Source of the DNA: Mycolicibacterium arabiense
GTDB lineage: Bacteria; Actinomycetota; Actinomycetes; Mycobacteriales; Mycobacteriaceae
DNA: 64,000 bases
Assembly (NCBI RefSeq): GCF_010731815.2
Contig: NZ_AP022593.1
Location: 1,860,001-1,924,000, forward strand
Reading direction: 5' to 3'
Shown here: positions 16,691 to 24,634 of the stretch, piece by piece
Position numbering within the stretch: the stretch's first letter is position 1
Layout of the letters: each line of letters begins with the position of its first letter
Translations under genes and position numbers: made by a program
Notes under the pieces: generated by a model
What the model was told of the DNA's origin: nothing
The model's input: the letters and a program-made list of their open reading frames with translations, nothing else
The model's database searches: none

Positions 16691-17842
16691 ATGCGCTTCG
16701 GAAACTTCATGGCACCGTTTCACCCCGTCGGTCAGAACCCGACGCTTGCGATCGAACGTGACCTCGACCTGATCGTGGCCATGGATCGCCTCGGTTTCGA
16801 CGAAGCGTGGGTGGGCGAGCACCATTCGGCGGGGTTCGAGATCATCGCGTCACCCGAGGTGTTCATCGGCGTCGCAGCGGAGCGGACCAAGCACATCAAA
16901 CTCGGGACAGGCGTGAGTTCGCTGCCGTATCACCATCCGCTGATGCTGGCCGACCGCATGGTCCTGCTCGACCACCTCACCCGCGGCCGGGTGATGCTCG
17001 GGTGCGGCCCAGGGCAGCTCACGTCGGATGCGCACATGCTCGGCATCCCCGCCGACGAACAGCGTCCGCGCATGGAGCAGTGCCTCGACGCGATCATGCG
17101 ACTGGTGCGCGGCGAGACCGTCACCATGCACACCGAGGGCTTCACGCTGCAGGACGCGCGACTGCAGCTGAAGCCGTACAGCGATCCGTGTTTCGACGTC
17201 GCCGTCGCGGCATCTTTCTCGCCGACGGGCCCGCGCGGTGCAGGCAAGCACGGCATCGGCATGTTGTCGATTGCGGCCACCGCGAAACAGGGCATGGATC
17301 TGCTGGCCCAGCACTGGACGACATGGGAGGAGGTCGCGCATGCCCACGGTCACGTCGCGGACCGATCGAAGTGGCGGCTCGTCGGACCGATGCATCTCGC
17401 GGAGACCAGGGAGCAGGCCGAGCGCGACGTCGAGTACGGCATAGCCGAGTTCTCGCAATACTTTTCGCACATCCTGCCCGCGGGACCGGTGCAGGGCGAG
17501 ACGACCGCCGAGATCATCGCCAACAATCACGCATCGGGTTTCGCCGTGATCGGTACCCCTGCCGACGCGGTGGCGAAGATCGAGGAACTCGTCGAGGCGA
17601 GCAACGGCGGCTTCGGGGCGTTCCTCCTCTTCGACCACGACTGGGCCCCGCCCGCCGCCAAGCTACGGAGCTACGAGCTGTTCGCCCAGTACGTGATGCC
17701 GCACTTCACCGGTCACCTCACCGCACCGCAGGCGTCGCGCGACTGGGTCACCGCGAGCGGTACGGAGTTCGTGGACCGGGCGTCGCATGCCATCGGCAAG
17801 GCGATCGAGGACCACGCGGCCGAACAGGCGGCGACGAAGTAA
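16691..17842 (+). CDS. LLM-class flavin-dependent monooxygenase
   Basis: A 383-residue member of the bacterial luciferase-like superfamily, which uses FMNH2 or F420. It starts MRFGNFMAPFHPVG and has the GEHHSAG motif (residues ~37-43) and the GTGVSSLPYHHP strand typical of the family. A strongly family-like central section is followed by a C-terminal helical tail. The upstream open frame to 16457 has no family features, so the ATG at 16691 is chosen. Substrate is not determined. It stands alone and is divergent from the SDR gene. Confidence 0.85.
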   Translation: MRFGNFMAPFHPVGQNPTLAIERDLDLIVAMDRLGFDEAWVGEHHSAGFEIIASPEVFIGVAAERTKHIKLGTGVSSLPYHHPLMLADRMVLLDHLTRGRVMLGCGPGQLTSDAHMLGIPADEQRPRMEQCLDAIMRLVRGETVTMHTEGFTLQDARLQLKPYSDPCFDVAVAASFSPTGPRGAGKHGIGMLSIAATAKQGMDLLAQHWTTWEEVAHAHGHVADRSKWRLVGPMHLAETREQAERDVEYGIAEFSQYFSHILPAGPVQGETTAEIIANNHASGFAVIGTPADAVAKIEELVEASNGGFGAFLLFDHDWAPPAAKLRSYELFAQYVMPHFTGHLTAPQASRDWVTASGTEFVDRASHAIGKAIEDHAAEQAATK

Positions 17843-18000
17843 GGGGCGGGCGTTCGAGGGCGATCGGTAGCTACCGAGGGATTACATCGGACCCGGCGAA
17901 TGCCGTTGCGAGCTAGCGGCTTAGAGCGGCCGGCCACGCCTCCGACGGCGTTGGTGCGTCAACTCCTGCACGTTAACAGAGATCTGGGGATGGCTCTGAC

Positions 18001-18684
18001 CTACCACCGAGAACTCACGTCGTCCGCGATCAGGCGCGCGATCCTCGGCGCCGAGTCGGCGGGATCGGCACTGCACGTGTTGACGTCGACGATGATGTTG
18101 TTGCGCAACGACAGACTGCGTCCGCATGCCCAGCCGGGAGCCGCGGCATCCTTCTGCGTCGCGATCACGCTGAGGGTCGCGTCGACGTTCGAGATCTCGC
18201 CCGGGTACCACATCGACCCACTCTGGGTGTGGGTGTACTCATGACAGGCCGGCCACTGCGCGACGGAGGCGTCGAAGAATGCGCCGGCCAGCTCCGGAGT
18301 CGGGAACAGCACCACTGCCTGCTTCAGATAGTGCGTGAAGCGGTCGCCGTTGTTGAGGCTCTCGTCGCGCTCTGCCCAGAAACCGCTGTTGGCGTAGACC
18401 GGCGCCTCCGCCGCGCCGTCGATGGCGAGGCATTCCATGGGCGCCATGGTGGCGCTGTTGTCACTCATCGCGGACTGGCTGCCTGTGAGCGCCATCCCCG
18501 TCGTCCCCATCGCCGCGTTGACCTCTTCAGGCGTGAGCAACAAGCTCGCCAGCTCCCGCTCGACGAGGGGTCGCGGAACCAGGCTCGGGGTCGGCGTGAC
18601 CACCTCGGCGTGACCCGTCCGCGTGCAGCCGCTGACGAGAATGCAGATGGCAGCCGTTGCGATCGCTGCCGTTGATCGGCGCAT
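18001..18684 (-). CDS. Lipoprotein with PknH-like extracellular sensor domain
   Basis: A 227-residue lipoprotein with the lipobox LVSGC at residue ~19 and a PknH_C-type domain (about residues 45-227). Cysteines in PMECLA, WPACHEY, WACGRS and VNTCSA would form the two conserved disulfides of this domain. In mycobacteria the domain occurs on the Ser/Thr kinase PknH and on several stand-alone lipoproteins; the ligand is unknown. I chose the ATG at 18684, which follows GGGAGAG and gives a proper signal, over the longer frame to 18771. Bases 17843-18000 hold no gene. Confidence 0.8.
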   Translation of the reverse strand: MRRSTAAIATAAICILVSGCTRTGHAEVVTPTPSLVPRPLVERELASLLLTPEEVNAAMGTTGMALTGSQSAMSDNSATMAPMECLAIDGAAEAPVYANSGFWAERDESLNNGDRFTHYLKQAVVLFPTPELAGAFFDASVAQWPACHEYTHTQSGSMWYPGEISNVDATLSVIATQKDAAAPGWACGRSLSLRNNIIVDVNTCSADPADSAPRIARLIADDVSSRW

Positions 18685-18863
18685 GTAGCTCTCCCTTCGA
18701 GCCGGGACCGAACGTTTTCTAATGGCACCAATTCGCTCTAGCGCACACGGAGAATCGTCCAGCAAACCCACCCGAAGGCGCGAAATGTCGGCCGGTGATT
18801 CGTGATAACGATGTGCGGCGCTTCTTGATAACGAATCGTGCGGTCGTGGGCCATCATGAGTTC

Positions 18864-19409
18864 ATGGGGAGGCGTCTCTTGGGGCTCGACGTCACGTGGT
18901 TGCTCGTCTTCAGCGCGGTGACCGTCGTGATCGTCGAGATCGTGGTCGGTTCGATGACACTCGCGTCATCCACGCCGAAGTCCCGCGCCGCCGTGTCGTT
19001 GCGGAGCGCCGTCCCTTTGGACCCGGAGTACGAGAACGTCAACCGCGTCTCCGGCTGGCCGCGACAGTGGCTGGAAGCAGTGTGTGCGCCACCGATCCAT
19101 CAGCTTCGCGATTACCAACGGCTGCCCAACGCGACCAGCACCGCGTCGTGCCGGTCGCTGACGGAGTACGCGGGCGAGGGGTCCTACCTGGTGATCGCGC
19201 GGTTCCCGAGTGAACTGCCGATGCAGGTCGACCTGGGCAACGAGCGGTATCCGTTCTACGTCTTCGCGCGGGAGAGCGGAGCGCTCATCGCGATCGCCAC
19301 CGTCTCCCGAACGTCGGTGATCAGCACCCGCGGCCTAGGCGTATCGCCCTATCTGCAACCACTCGAACGCTTCGGCTTCAACGTCTATAGCGGCCCCGGG
19401 CCGCCATGA
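18864..19409 (+). CDS. Small membrane-anchored protein, tandem paralogue 1
   Basis: A 181-residue protein with one N-terminal hydrophobic helix (WLLVFSAVTVVIVEIVVG) and an extracytoplasmic domain. It shares with the next gene the pattern Ala-rich stalk, SLRSAVPLDP/SVRDAIPLHQ, a W..VC motif, a second Cys, and the ending LEPLERFG.NV. The two cysteines (AVCAPP, ASCRSL) could form a disulfide. I recognise no named family. ATG 18864 puts the helix at the N-terminus; the longer frame from 18795 is possible. Its stop overlaps the paralogue's start by four bases. Confidence 0.65.
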   Translation: MGRRLLGLDVTWLLVFSAVTVVIVEIVVGSMTLASSTPKSRAAVSLRSAVPLDPEYENVNRVSGWPRQWLEAVCAPPIHQLRDYQRLPNATSTASCRSLTEYAGEGSYLVIARFPSELPMQVDLGNERYPFYVFARESGALIAIATVSRTSVISTRGLGVSPYLQPLERFGFNVYSGPGPP

Positions 19410-19939
19410 TGTCGACCGCAACACGACTGCTGGTCGCCGGCGCAGCAGCGGTGGCCGTCGTGATCCAGATGGCGATCGTGGTCGAGACGGCCGTGTCGGT
19501 CGCCCCCCGACCGCGCGCGGCCCTGTCGGTGCGCGACGCGATCCCGTTGCACCAGGTGATCAGGAATGCCGATCGGGAGTCGCCGTGGCCCGAGGTGTGG
19601 GTGGATGCGGTGTGCGACCGTCCGGTCTACCCGGTCAGAGGGTCCGAGGAGATGCCGCATGCGACGCGGATCGCAACGTGTACCTCCCGGGTCAAGCTGG
19701 GCGGAGACGTCGACTACTTGATGATCGCCTACTACCCCAGCGATCAACTGATGCAGGCCGACCTACGCGACCGCGGCTACACCTACTACTGGTCGGGCAG
19801 CCGGTGGGACAAGCCCTTCGTGATAGCGACGGTGTCGGAGACGACGGTCATCGGTGCGTCAGGCCTGCCGGTCGCGTCGTCGCTCGAGCCGCTGGAGCGG
19901 TTCGGACGGAACGTGGAGCGGGTTCCGCAGAATCCGTGA
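19406..19939 (+). CDS. Small membrane-anchored protein, tandem paralogue 2
   Basis: A 177-residue protein resembling the preceding gene along its length: N-terminal helix (LVAGAAAVAVVIQMAIVV), then ALSVRDAIPLHQ, WVDAVCDRPVYP, IATCTSR, a tyrosine-rich strand, IATVSETTVI and LEPLERFGRNV. The ATGA overlap with the upstream stop suggests translational coupling, so the pair arose by tandem duplication and is probably made together. Location should be the outer face of the membrane. Function unknown. Confidence 0.65.
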   Translation: MMSTATRLLVAGAAAVAVVIQMAIVVETAVSVAPRPRAALSVRDAIPLHQVIRNADRESPWPEVWVDAVCDRPVYPVRGSEEMPHATRIATCTSRVKLGGDVDYLMIAYYPSDQLMQADLRDRGYTYYWSGSRWDKPFVIATVSETTVIGASGLPVASSLEPLERFGRNVERVPQNP

Positions 19940-20056
19940 GGAGGGTCTCGTATCCATCGTGTGCCCCTGGGCTATGGTCGCGACGGTAACGACAACTGCC
20001 TGCAGCAATTGGGGAGTGGAGCGCACACTGGGCGTTAGGGCGTCGAAGGGCGGGGA

Positions 20057-20401
20057 ATGAAGGCAGTCTTAACGGCCGTCGCCGTCATGCTGTCGGCAGC
20101 GATGGCAACGGGGGCGCCAGCGAACGCCGAGCCGGAGAACATATACGGGTTAGTTACCCCTGACGAGCGGCAGGCCATCTTCCAGAACGGCTGGCGCTAT
20201 TGCGTGATGCTCGACGACGCCGCTGATGACCACCCGCCCGTCACGACTGAAGATGCATTGGCGGTGGTGAACTCGCTGCGCAACGAAGGATGGGATGTGG
20301 AATCGGCAGGTGACATCACATGGGAGTCGGTCGAGGGACGCTGCCCCGAGTACATCGACCAGGTGAAACGGGCAATGCGCACGTTCGGACCGATGGACTG
20401 A
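20057..20401 (+). CDS. Exported DUF732-like small protein
   Basis: A 114-residue protein with a cleavable signal peptide (ends near GAPANAEP) and a small all-helical domain with Cys in WRYCVML and GRCPEY. The pattern is that of the DUF732 family, very common in mycobacteria and of unknown function. A GGCGGGGA ribosome site abuts the ATG. It belongs to a run of small exported proteins between 18.0 and 20.9 kb, each apparently with its own promoter. Confidence 0.7.
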   Translation: MKAVLTAVAVMLSAAMATGAPANAEPENIYGLVTPDERQAIFQNGWRYCVMLDDAADDHPPVTTEDALAVVNSLRNEGWDVESAGDITWESVEGRCPEYIDQVKRAMRTFGPMD

Positions 20402-20489
20402 TGGGCTGATCACCTACGCCCAGCTATTGATGGCCTGCACCCGCGGGGCCCGTTGCAGCAAATCGACACTGATCATGACGGGCGTGCTA

Positions 20490-20495
20490 TAGCCT
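20490..20495 (+). promoter_or_regulatory. -10 box TAGCCT, leaderless promoter
   Basis: TAGCCT is followed by seven bases and the ATG at 20503. No Shine-Dalgarno sequence fits between, so the lipoprotein mRNA is probably leaderless. Confidence 0.5.
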
Positions 20496-20502
20496 CCCCG
20501 AA

Positions 20503-20940
20503 ATGAGGGGAATCCGTACTGCTGCTCTAATTCTCGGTGCCATCCTGTTGACCGCGTGCGGTTCGTCAGAGAATGCACCCGCAACCGTCACCGCGTCACC
20601 TTCCACAGTCACTGTTCGAGAGACTCCTATAGCAGCTGCACCCGCTCCGTCTGAACCGTCGGCCGCGTTGTCCCCTGCGCCGGCGGTGCCGGCGGAGTCA
20701 TGGGTGATGCCCGATCTGACCGGTCAAAATCTGCAGGCCGCCCAGGATGCGATCCAAGCGCTGACCGGCGGCAAGGTGTTCTTCAGCGGATCTACCGACC
20801 TCACCGGGCAAAGCCGCAACCAAATGATGGACCGCAATTGGCAGGTGTGCACGTCGACGCCAGCTCCTGGGAGCGTGCTGACGTCTGCGTCGTCAGTCGA
20901 GTTCGGCGTTGTGCGCATCGACGTCGAGACCTGCCCCTAG
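20503..20940 (+). CDS. PASTA-domain lipoprotein
   Basis: A 145-residue lipoprotein. The signal peptide ends in the lipobox LLTAC. A Thr/Ser/Pro/Ala-rich linker (about residues 25-65) leads to a single PASTA-like domain starting VMPDLTGQNLQAAQDAI, with a disulfide likely between QVCTSTP and VETCP. PASTA domains bind muropeptides or serve as spacers in cell-wall proteins. It follows the DUF732-like gene by about 100 bases that hold a leaderless-type promoter. A role in sensing or binding the wall is inferred. Confidence 0.75.
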   Translation: MRGIRTAALILGAILLTACGSSENAPATVTASPSTVTVRETPIAAAPAPSEPSAALSPAPAVPAESWVMPDLTGQNLQAAQDAIQALTGGKVFFSGSTDLTGQSRNQMMDRNWQVCTSTPAPGSVLTSASSVEFGVVRIDVETCP

Positions 20941-21130
20941 AACGGCCAGCAATCTGGGCTGTCGGCGGTGAAGACCCAGGGAACGCGTTGCATCCCGGCT
21001 TCGGCCGCACGCGACTATCGCGGCGAGTGATCGGCAGCGATGTCTAGAGTCCCCTAGCCGCGGCCGCCCTAGCCAAGGTCTGCGCGAAGCGATGCCGTGC
21101 TTGGGATGAGAGCTTCTAACCCAATGAGAA

Positions 21131-21159
21131 CGGTGGAGCTGCCGGGAATCAAACCCGGG
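21131..21159 (+). repeat. Distal attachment-site copy of the tmRNA 3' end
   Basis: Twenty-nine bases matching 24189-24217 with a single difference (A for G at base 21151). The match covers the tmRNA acceptor stem and T-arm but stops abruptly on both sides. It is in the same orientation as the gene copy, as expected for attL/attR. Confidence 0.75.
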
Positions 21160-21327
21160 CGTGTTTGGGCAAGGTCCCGCGGTGATCTTGTCGGTGCCAC
21201 CGATAGTCTCGAACGCAACGGGCTGCTCGATGGCGACGACGCAGAGATCGCCACGAAGGTGTCCGCTGCGTGGAACCCGGTGTTCGAGCGCATCAAGGAT
21301 CTGGTGTTGGATCTCCGCCAGGAGTGA
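21160..21327 (+). pseudogene. Possible truncated coding fragment next to the att copy
   Basis: The frame ending at 21327 reads as plausible protein (RGDLVGATDSLERNG... to DLVLDLRQE), acidic and helical in character, but it runs straight out of the att repeat with no start codon of its own. It may be the 3' end of an island gene cut at the junction. I cannot name a family. Confidence 0.3.
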
Positions 21328-21395
21328 AAGGACTGCCGGGCCGCGCTCAGGCTGGTGCGAATCGACTGCGGGGCGTTCATCGACAGCATGGAGGC

Positions 21396-21527
21396 GTGAC
21401 CAAGGTTCTGAGCGCCCGCATTTCCATTCCGCCCGAGTCGCAACGGCGGGCGCGGATCATGTTCGACGCGGCACGTCGGTCGCATCTGAACCACGACGGT
21501 GGCGATGAGAAGCAGTTGTTCTGGTAG
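21396..21527 (+). CDS. Short ORF, possible DNA-binding fragment
   Basis: A 43-codon frame from a GTG after GGAGGC. The product would be basic (SARISIPPESQRRARIMF, then DEKQLFW). The N-terminal strand followed by an Arg-rich helix is vaguely like a ribbon-helix-helix protein, but it is too short to assign. It may be a decayed island gene. Confidence 0.25.
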   Translation: MTKVLSARISIPPESQRRARIMFDAARRSHLNHDGGDEKQLFW

Positions 21528-21667
21528 CTCGCGACCCGGGGTCAGTCGGGCCGTCGCCATGGCATGGCGCTGCTCTTTCAACACCCAACGGACTACTAGT
21601 TGGCTTGTAGTGCAACCGGTCTCGGGTGTGAATGGCAGCCGGGGCTGCAGGATCAGACGAAGGCCGA

Positions 21668-22555
21668 TCATGCCGAAGACGTGTGTTTGAGGTTCTTCAG
21701 CGCCCATTCTTTAATCGTGATCCCAGGTCGGCCCAAGACCGTTTGTACATCGTCGCGGACGACGGTTTGGGGGCCCATATTGCCGGCCACGGCCTGCCGC
21801 ATCGTCTGTACGGCGCTCTGCATGTAGAGGCGAGTGCCGGCATCGGGGATTGCTGGCACGTCGGCGGCCAAATGTTCAGGGCCTGTCATATTGCAGGTGA
21901 TTGTCATACCAAGTGCTTCGGTTAGGATTTCGGCGACCTCGGGGCCTGTGACGACCTCGGTACTGAGGAAGTAGTCCGCGCGGGCGTGTTTATCTGGACC
22001 CTCGCGCAACACGGCGGCGGCGACGGCGGCAATGTCTGAGGCGAACGTCCACCCCTGGAGGGCGTCGCGCCACGCGACGCCGAATGAACCGGTCTCGGTG
22101 ATCGGTGGGTCGACGTCAAGCGTGCTGTCACCGATCACGTTGGGGTGTAGATGCGTCCAAGCGATGCCGCTGGCCTCGATGTAGGTCTCGATCAAATCGT
22201 GCCAGGAAAAATGGGGAATGTTGTCGCGGCGGGAGCTGAACACTCCGAGGTGGACGAGGTGCCTGACGCCAGCCGTGACCGCGGCATCGACGAACATCTT
22301 GCTTTGGTAGAGCATCTCGGCGGTGTAACCAGTGAGGAGAAATACTCGGTCAACGCCCTGCAGGGCTTCGGCGAAGTGCTCGGGGACGTTCAGATCAAGA
22401 ATAATGGCATCGCGGCCCTCCGCACGCCACGCGGCGGCTACGTCGTTGCGGCTGGTGGCCAGCCGTACATCGATGCCGTCATGATTTCGGTCGAGTTCCT
22501 GGACAACTTGCGATCCGACTGTTCCAGATGCGCCGATGATTAAAGCTGTTGCCAT
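21668..22555 (-). CDS. NmrA-like NAD(P)-binding oxidoreductase
   Basis: A 295-residue atypical SDR of the NmrA/HSCARG type. The dinucleotide motif is GASGTVGSQ near residue 8, and the chain has the family's LGVFSS and HLHPNVIG-like segments without a YxxxK site. Such proteins act as NAD(P)H sensors or quinone/azoreductase-like enzymes. AGGTG lies before the ATG at 22555; the longer frame to 22657 is not family-like. It sits 114 bases behind a TetR gene in the same direction and is probably its target. It is cargo of the remnant tmRNA island. Confidence 0.8.
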   Translation of the reverse strand: MATALIIGASGTVGSQVVQELDRNHDGIDVRLATSRNDVAAAWRAEGRDAIILDLNVPEHFAEALQGVDRVFLLTGYTAEMLYQSKMFVDAAVTAGVRHLVHLGVFSSRRDNIPHFSWHDLIETYIEASGIAWTHLHPNVIGDSTLDVDPPITETGSFGVAWRDALQGWTFASDIAAVAAAVLREGPDKHARADYFLSTEVVTGPEVAEILTEALGMTITCNMTGPEHLAADVPAIPDAGTRLYMQSAVQTMRQAVAGNMGPQTVVRDDVQTVLGRPGITIKEWALKNLKHTSSA

Positions 22556-22669
22556 TGTAAGCACCTTTCTATCCTGCGATTTCGGGAGATTGACCCAAAG
22601 AATTAGTTTTCGTCTGTGATCATGGCCCAACTTGTGGCGGCGCTGATGCCGATGCACCGTCGGGTCGTG

Positions 22670-23227
22670 CTAAACCGCCAGCGCATCCATGAACAGGTCG
22701 ACCAGTCGTTGAAGCTGCTGATCACTACTGTGTTGTGCAGCGTGGGTGACACCACCCACAAGCAGCAGGGCAACATCGGCGGAAACATCTGCGCGCAGAG
22801 TTGCGTCTTTCGCGCCCATTTCTAGGAGGACACTAACTGCGTCCTCGAGCAATTCGTGAGCGTCGCCGTACGGATTTGCGCCGGAAGCTATTACAGCATT
22901 CAGGGCGCTGCACATGTTGCTGTTGGCCTTGGCATGATTGAGGAACTGCTCCAGCCACAACCGGGTTGCCACATTCCCCGGATGTTGTGACGCGAGGTCC
23001 GTAGCCAGATCACACACAAGGGCGAGCTGGCGTCGATGGGCGGCAACGACTAAAGACTCTTGGGTCGGAAAGTGGCGATACAAGGTGCCAACCCCGACGC
23101 CGGCCTCGTGGGCGATGCGTGCCGGCGTGTGATCCGACCCCTCGGCGAACATGCGCGCCGCTACCTCCAGCAATCGATCTCGATTCTCCAAAGCGTCTCG
23201 CCGCGGTCGGCGGGGTGGTGCGGACAT
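22670..23227 (-). CDS. TetR-family regulator of the island
   Basis: A 185-residue TetR-family regulator with the helix-turn-helix in TPARIAHEAGVGVGTLYRHF (about residues 37-56) and a TetR_C-like ligand domain. A GAGAG site precedes the ATG at 23227. A perfect palindrome 32 bases upstream is a likely autoregulatory operator. It precedes the NmrA-like gene in the same direction; such pairs are usually induced together by an electrophile or quinone, which is inference here. Confidence 0.85.
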   Translation of the reverse strand: MSAPPRRPRRDALENRDRLLEVAARMFAEGSDHTPARIAHEAGVGVGTLYRHFPTQESLVVAAHRRQLALVCDLATDLASQHPGNVATRLWLEQFLNHAKANSNMCSALNAVIASGANPYGDAHELLEDAVSVLLEMGAKDATLRADVSADVALLLVGGVTHAAQHSSDQQLQRLVDLFMDALAV

Positions 23228-23258
23228 AAGGTTCTCTCTTAACCATGAATCGTGTAAA

Positions 23259-23272
23259 CGGAATTGATTCCG
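23259..23272. promoter_or_regulatory. Palindromic operator before the island TetR gene
   Basis: CGGAAT-TG-ATTCCG, with perfect 6-bp arms, lies 32 bases upstream of the TetR start in an A/T-richer patch that would hold its promoter. Autorepression of the TetR-NmrA pair is the simplest reading. Confidence 0.55.
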
Positions 23273-24153
23273 CTTCTACCGTACCTCAGCAAGAGAGAGC
23301 CTGATCGAAGCCGCGGCAGAGGCGACGCCGACGGACGCCTAAGCGTCGCCGCGGCACTGGTGGGTACTCGTCCCGAGTCGACATCCAGCCTGTGTTGTTC
23401 CGGAGAGAAAGACGGCTCTCGCACCGTCCCGTGGTCTCGGTAACGCCTCCGACCTCATCGCAAAAACATCCGCAACAACCAAACCGGCGGGCCGTCGCTG
23501 CAGCAGGCCGTCGACGTGCCGGCGCGCCGCCCCATCCGTGTGATGCGAATGCCGGTGGACATACTCCTTGCCCGCAACCACACTTCCATCCGACCCACCC
23601 CACCTTCGTGCCGGGATACGCCGTGATGTTCTCGCGGTGCGTTGGCTCGACTGACCGGGTTAACGTCATGCGCTGAATGCCTGGTGTCAGCGGCATGTTC
23701 GCGCCGGTGCTACTCGTTCGTCGAGCAACTCGTCGGCACGTCGTGAGAACGACGGCCTCGACCGCGTGCGACCGTTCGTCGGCGTCGGCCAGCCGTGCTC
23801 CCCTTACGCCTGGCGAACGTTGGCTGTTAACAGCAGCTCCAATTCGATGACGTCGACGTCTCGGCTCACCGCTGAATGCAATCCATCGGGGCCGTCCGGG
23901 ATCATCGTCCGTCGTCGGGCACCACTGGACAGTGAGTGGAGCACGCCGTTCTGCTGGATCCAGACACCGAGGCTGAAAACGCTCTGGTTGACAGCCACTC
24001 GGCGATGGGAATGCCCGTCTAATTCGCGGCGGCAGCTTCGTGAGGGCGATGCGCCAGCCCTCTGTGCCCGTCGGCCCGGTCTCGCCTTCGGAGTGACGCC
24101 ATAGCGCGACGGTAGCAGCGCCCTGTGACTTGACAAGCCTTTGACAAAAGGAA
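23273..24153. other. About 880 bases without a supportable gene
   Basis: Open frames exist on both strands (for example 23286-23696 and 23804-24163 on the minus strand), but none shows a domain, a good ribosome site or codon use like the neighbours. An integrase would be expected next to the tmRNA; I cannot read one here. The stretch is probably decayed island DNA. Confidence 0.5.
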
Positions 24154-24175
24154 AGGCCCCCATTTCTGGGGGCCT
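24154..24175 (-). terminator. Rho-independent terminator of the tmRNA gene
   Basis: A 9-bp perfect stem (arms 24154-24162 and 24167-24175) with a 4-base loop. On the minus strand it is followed by TTTCCTTTTG, a usable T-tract. It lies 15 bases after the tmRNA 3' end. Confidence 0.85.
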
Positions 24176-24188
24176 GACCTGGTATTTT

Positions 24189-24217
24189 CGGTGGAGCTGC
24201 CGGGAATCGAACCCGGG
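24189..24217 (-). repeat. Attachment site within the tmRNA 3' end
   Basis: The gene-proximal copy of the 29-bp direct repeat. It comprises the T-arm and acceptor-stem 3' strand of the tmRNA, so integration here preserves a working tmRNA. Confidence 0.75.
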
Positions 24218-24557
24218 TCCTACGGCATTCCCTCGAGGCTTCTCCGTGCGCAGTTCGCTATGTCTCTACTCGGATCTCCCGTTCACGCGAACAAGACGAG
24301 ATGACGATCCCAGTCGCTGTTTGATGTCCCCATGGGTCCCGCGACCGAACCCATGGGTGGGTCCCTCTAGCTGATGCCAGGGTCCGGGCCGAGGGCGCTC
24401 CCGGTCTGACAGACACACCGTCGCTTAGGCAGCGAGGGCGTAGTCGCGCTGATTTGAATCGGCGCTTAATTGGTTGCAACGACGCTTACGGTGGTCATTT
24501 GCCTGCACCGGCACGCTTCCCTTGATTCGATGCGCGAAGTCGAAACCGTTCAGCCCC
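24190..24557 (-). ncRNA. ssrA: Transfer-messenger RNA
   Basis: A 368-nt tmRNA that rescues stalled ribosomes together with SmpB. The 5' end is GGGGCTGAACGGTTTCGAC, pairing with the 3' acceptor strand CAGCTCC. The tag frame at 24464-24426 on the minus strand encodes ADSNQRDYALAA followed by TAA. The T-arm is the canonical GGTTCGATTCC. The DNA reads ACCG at the 3' end, so the final A of CCA is not encoded and must be added. smpB lies 1.8 kb upstream on the same strand. Confidence 0.97.
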
Positions 24558-24634
24558 TCGCACCCCTGCCAACTTCAGCAGGATCTTTCATCTTACCGGC
24601 AGGTATGACAAACGCCAACGGCCTTTCATTCCAT

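Larger units (their letters stand above)
21131..24189. mobile_element. Remnant integrative island at the tmRNA 3' end
   Basis: About 3 kb lies between two 29-bp direct repeats that match 28 of 29 bases. The repeat at 24189-24217 is the 3' end of the tmRNA gene itself (acceptor and T-arm); the distal copy at 21131-21159 has no tmRNA body. tmRNA and tRNA 3' ends are common integrase targets, so this is the footprint of a site-specific integration. Inside are an NmrA-like gene, its TetR neighbour, a short ORF and non-coding stretches. No integrase is recognisable, so the element has been trimmed and should not move by itself. Confidence 0.7.

Noticed and set aside
17864..17877. 14-bp palindrome TCGGTAG-CTACCGA after the luciferase-like gene
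   Set aside because: It is short, between convergent genes and without a T-tract; it could be a weak terminator or chance, so I do not list it as a feature.
23273..24153. Integrase gene expected next to the tmRNA att site
   Set aside because: I read all frames and saw no tyrosine- or serine-recombinase motif; the frames here are short and unlike any family.
24141..24374. ORF reading across the tmRNA 3' end
   Set aside because: The DNA is tmRNA with tag, acceptor stem and terminator; the ORF is a chance frame often mis-annotated at tmRNA or tRNA genes.
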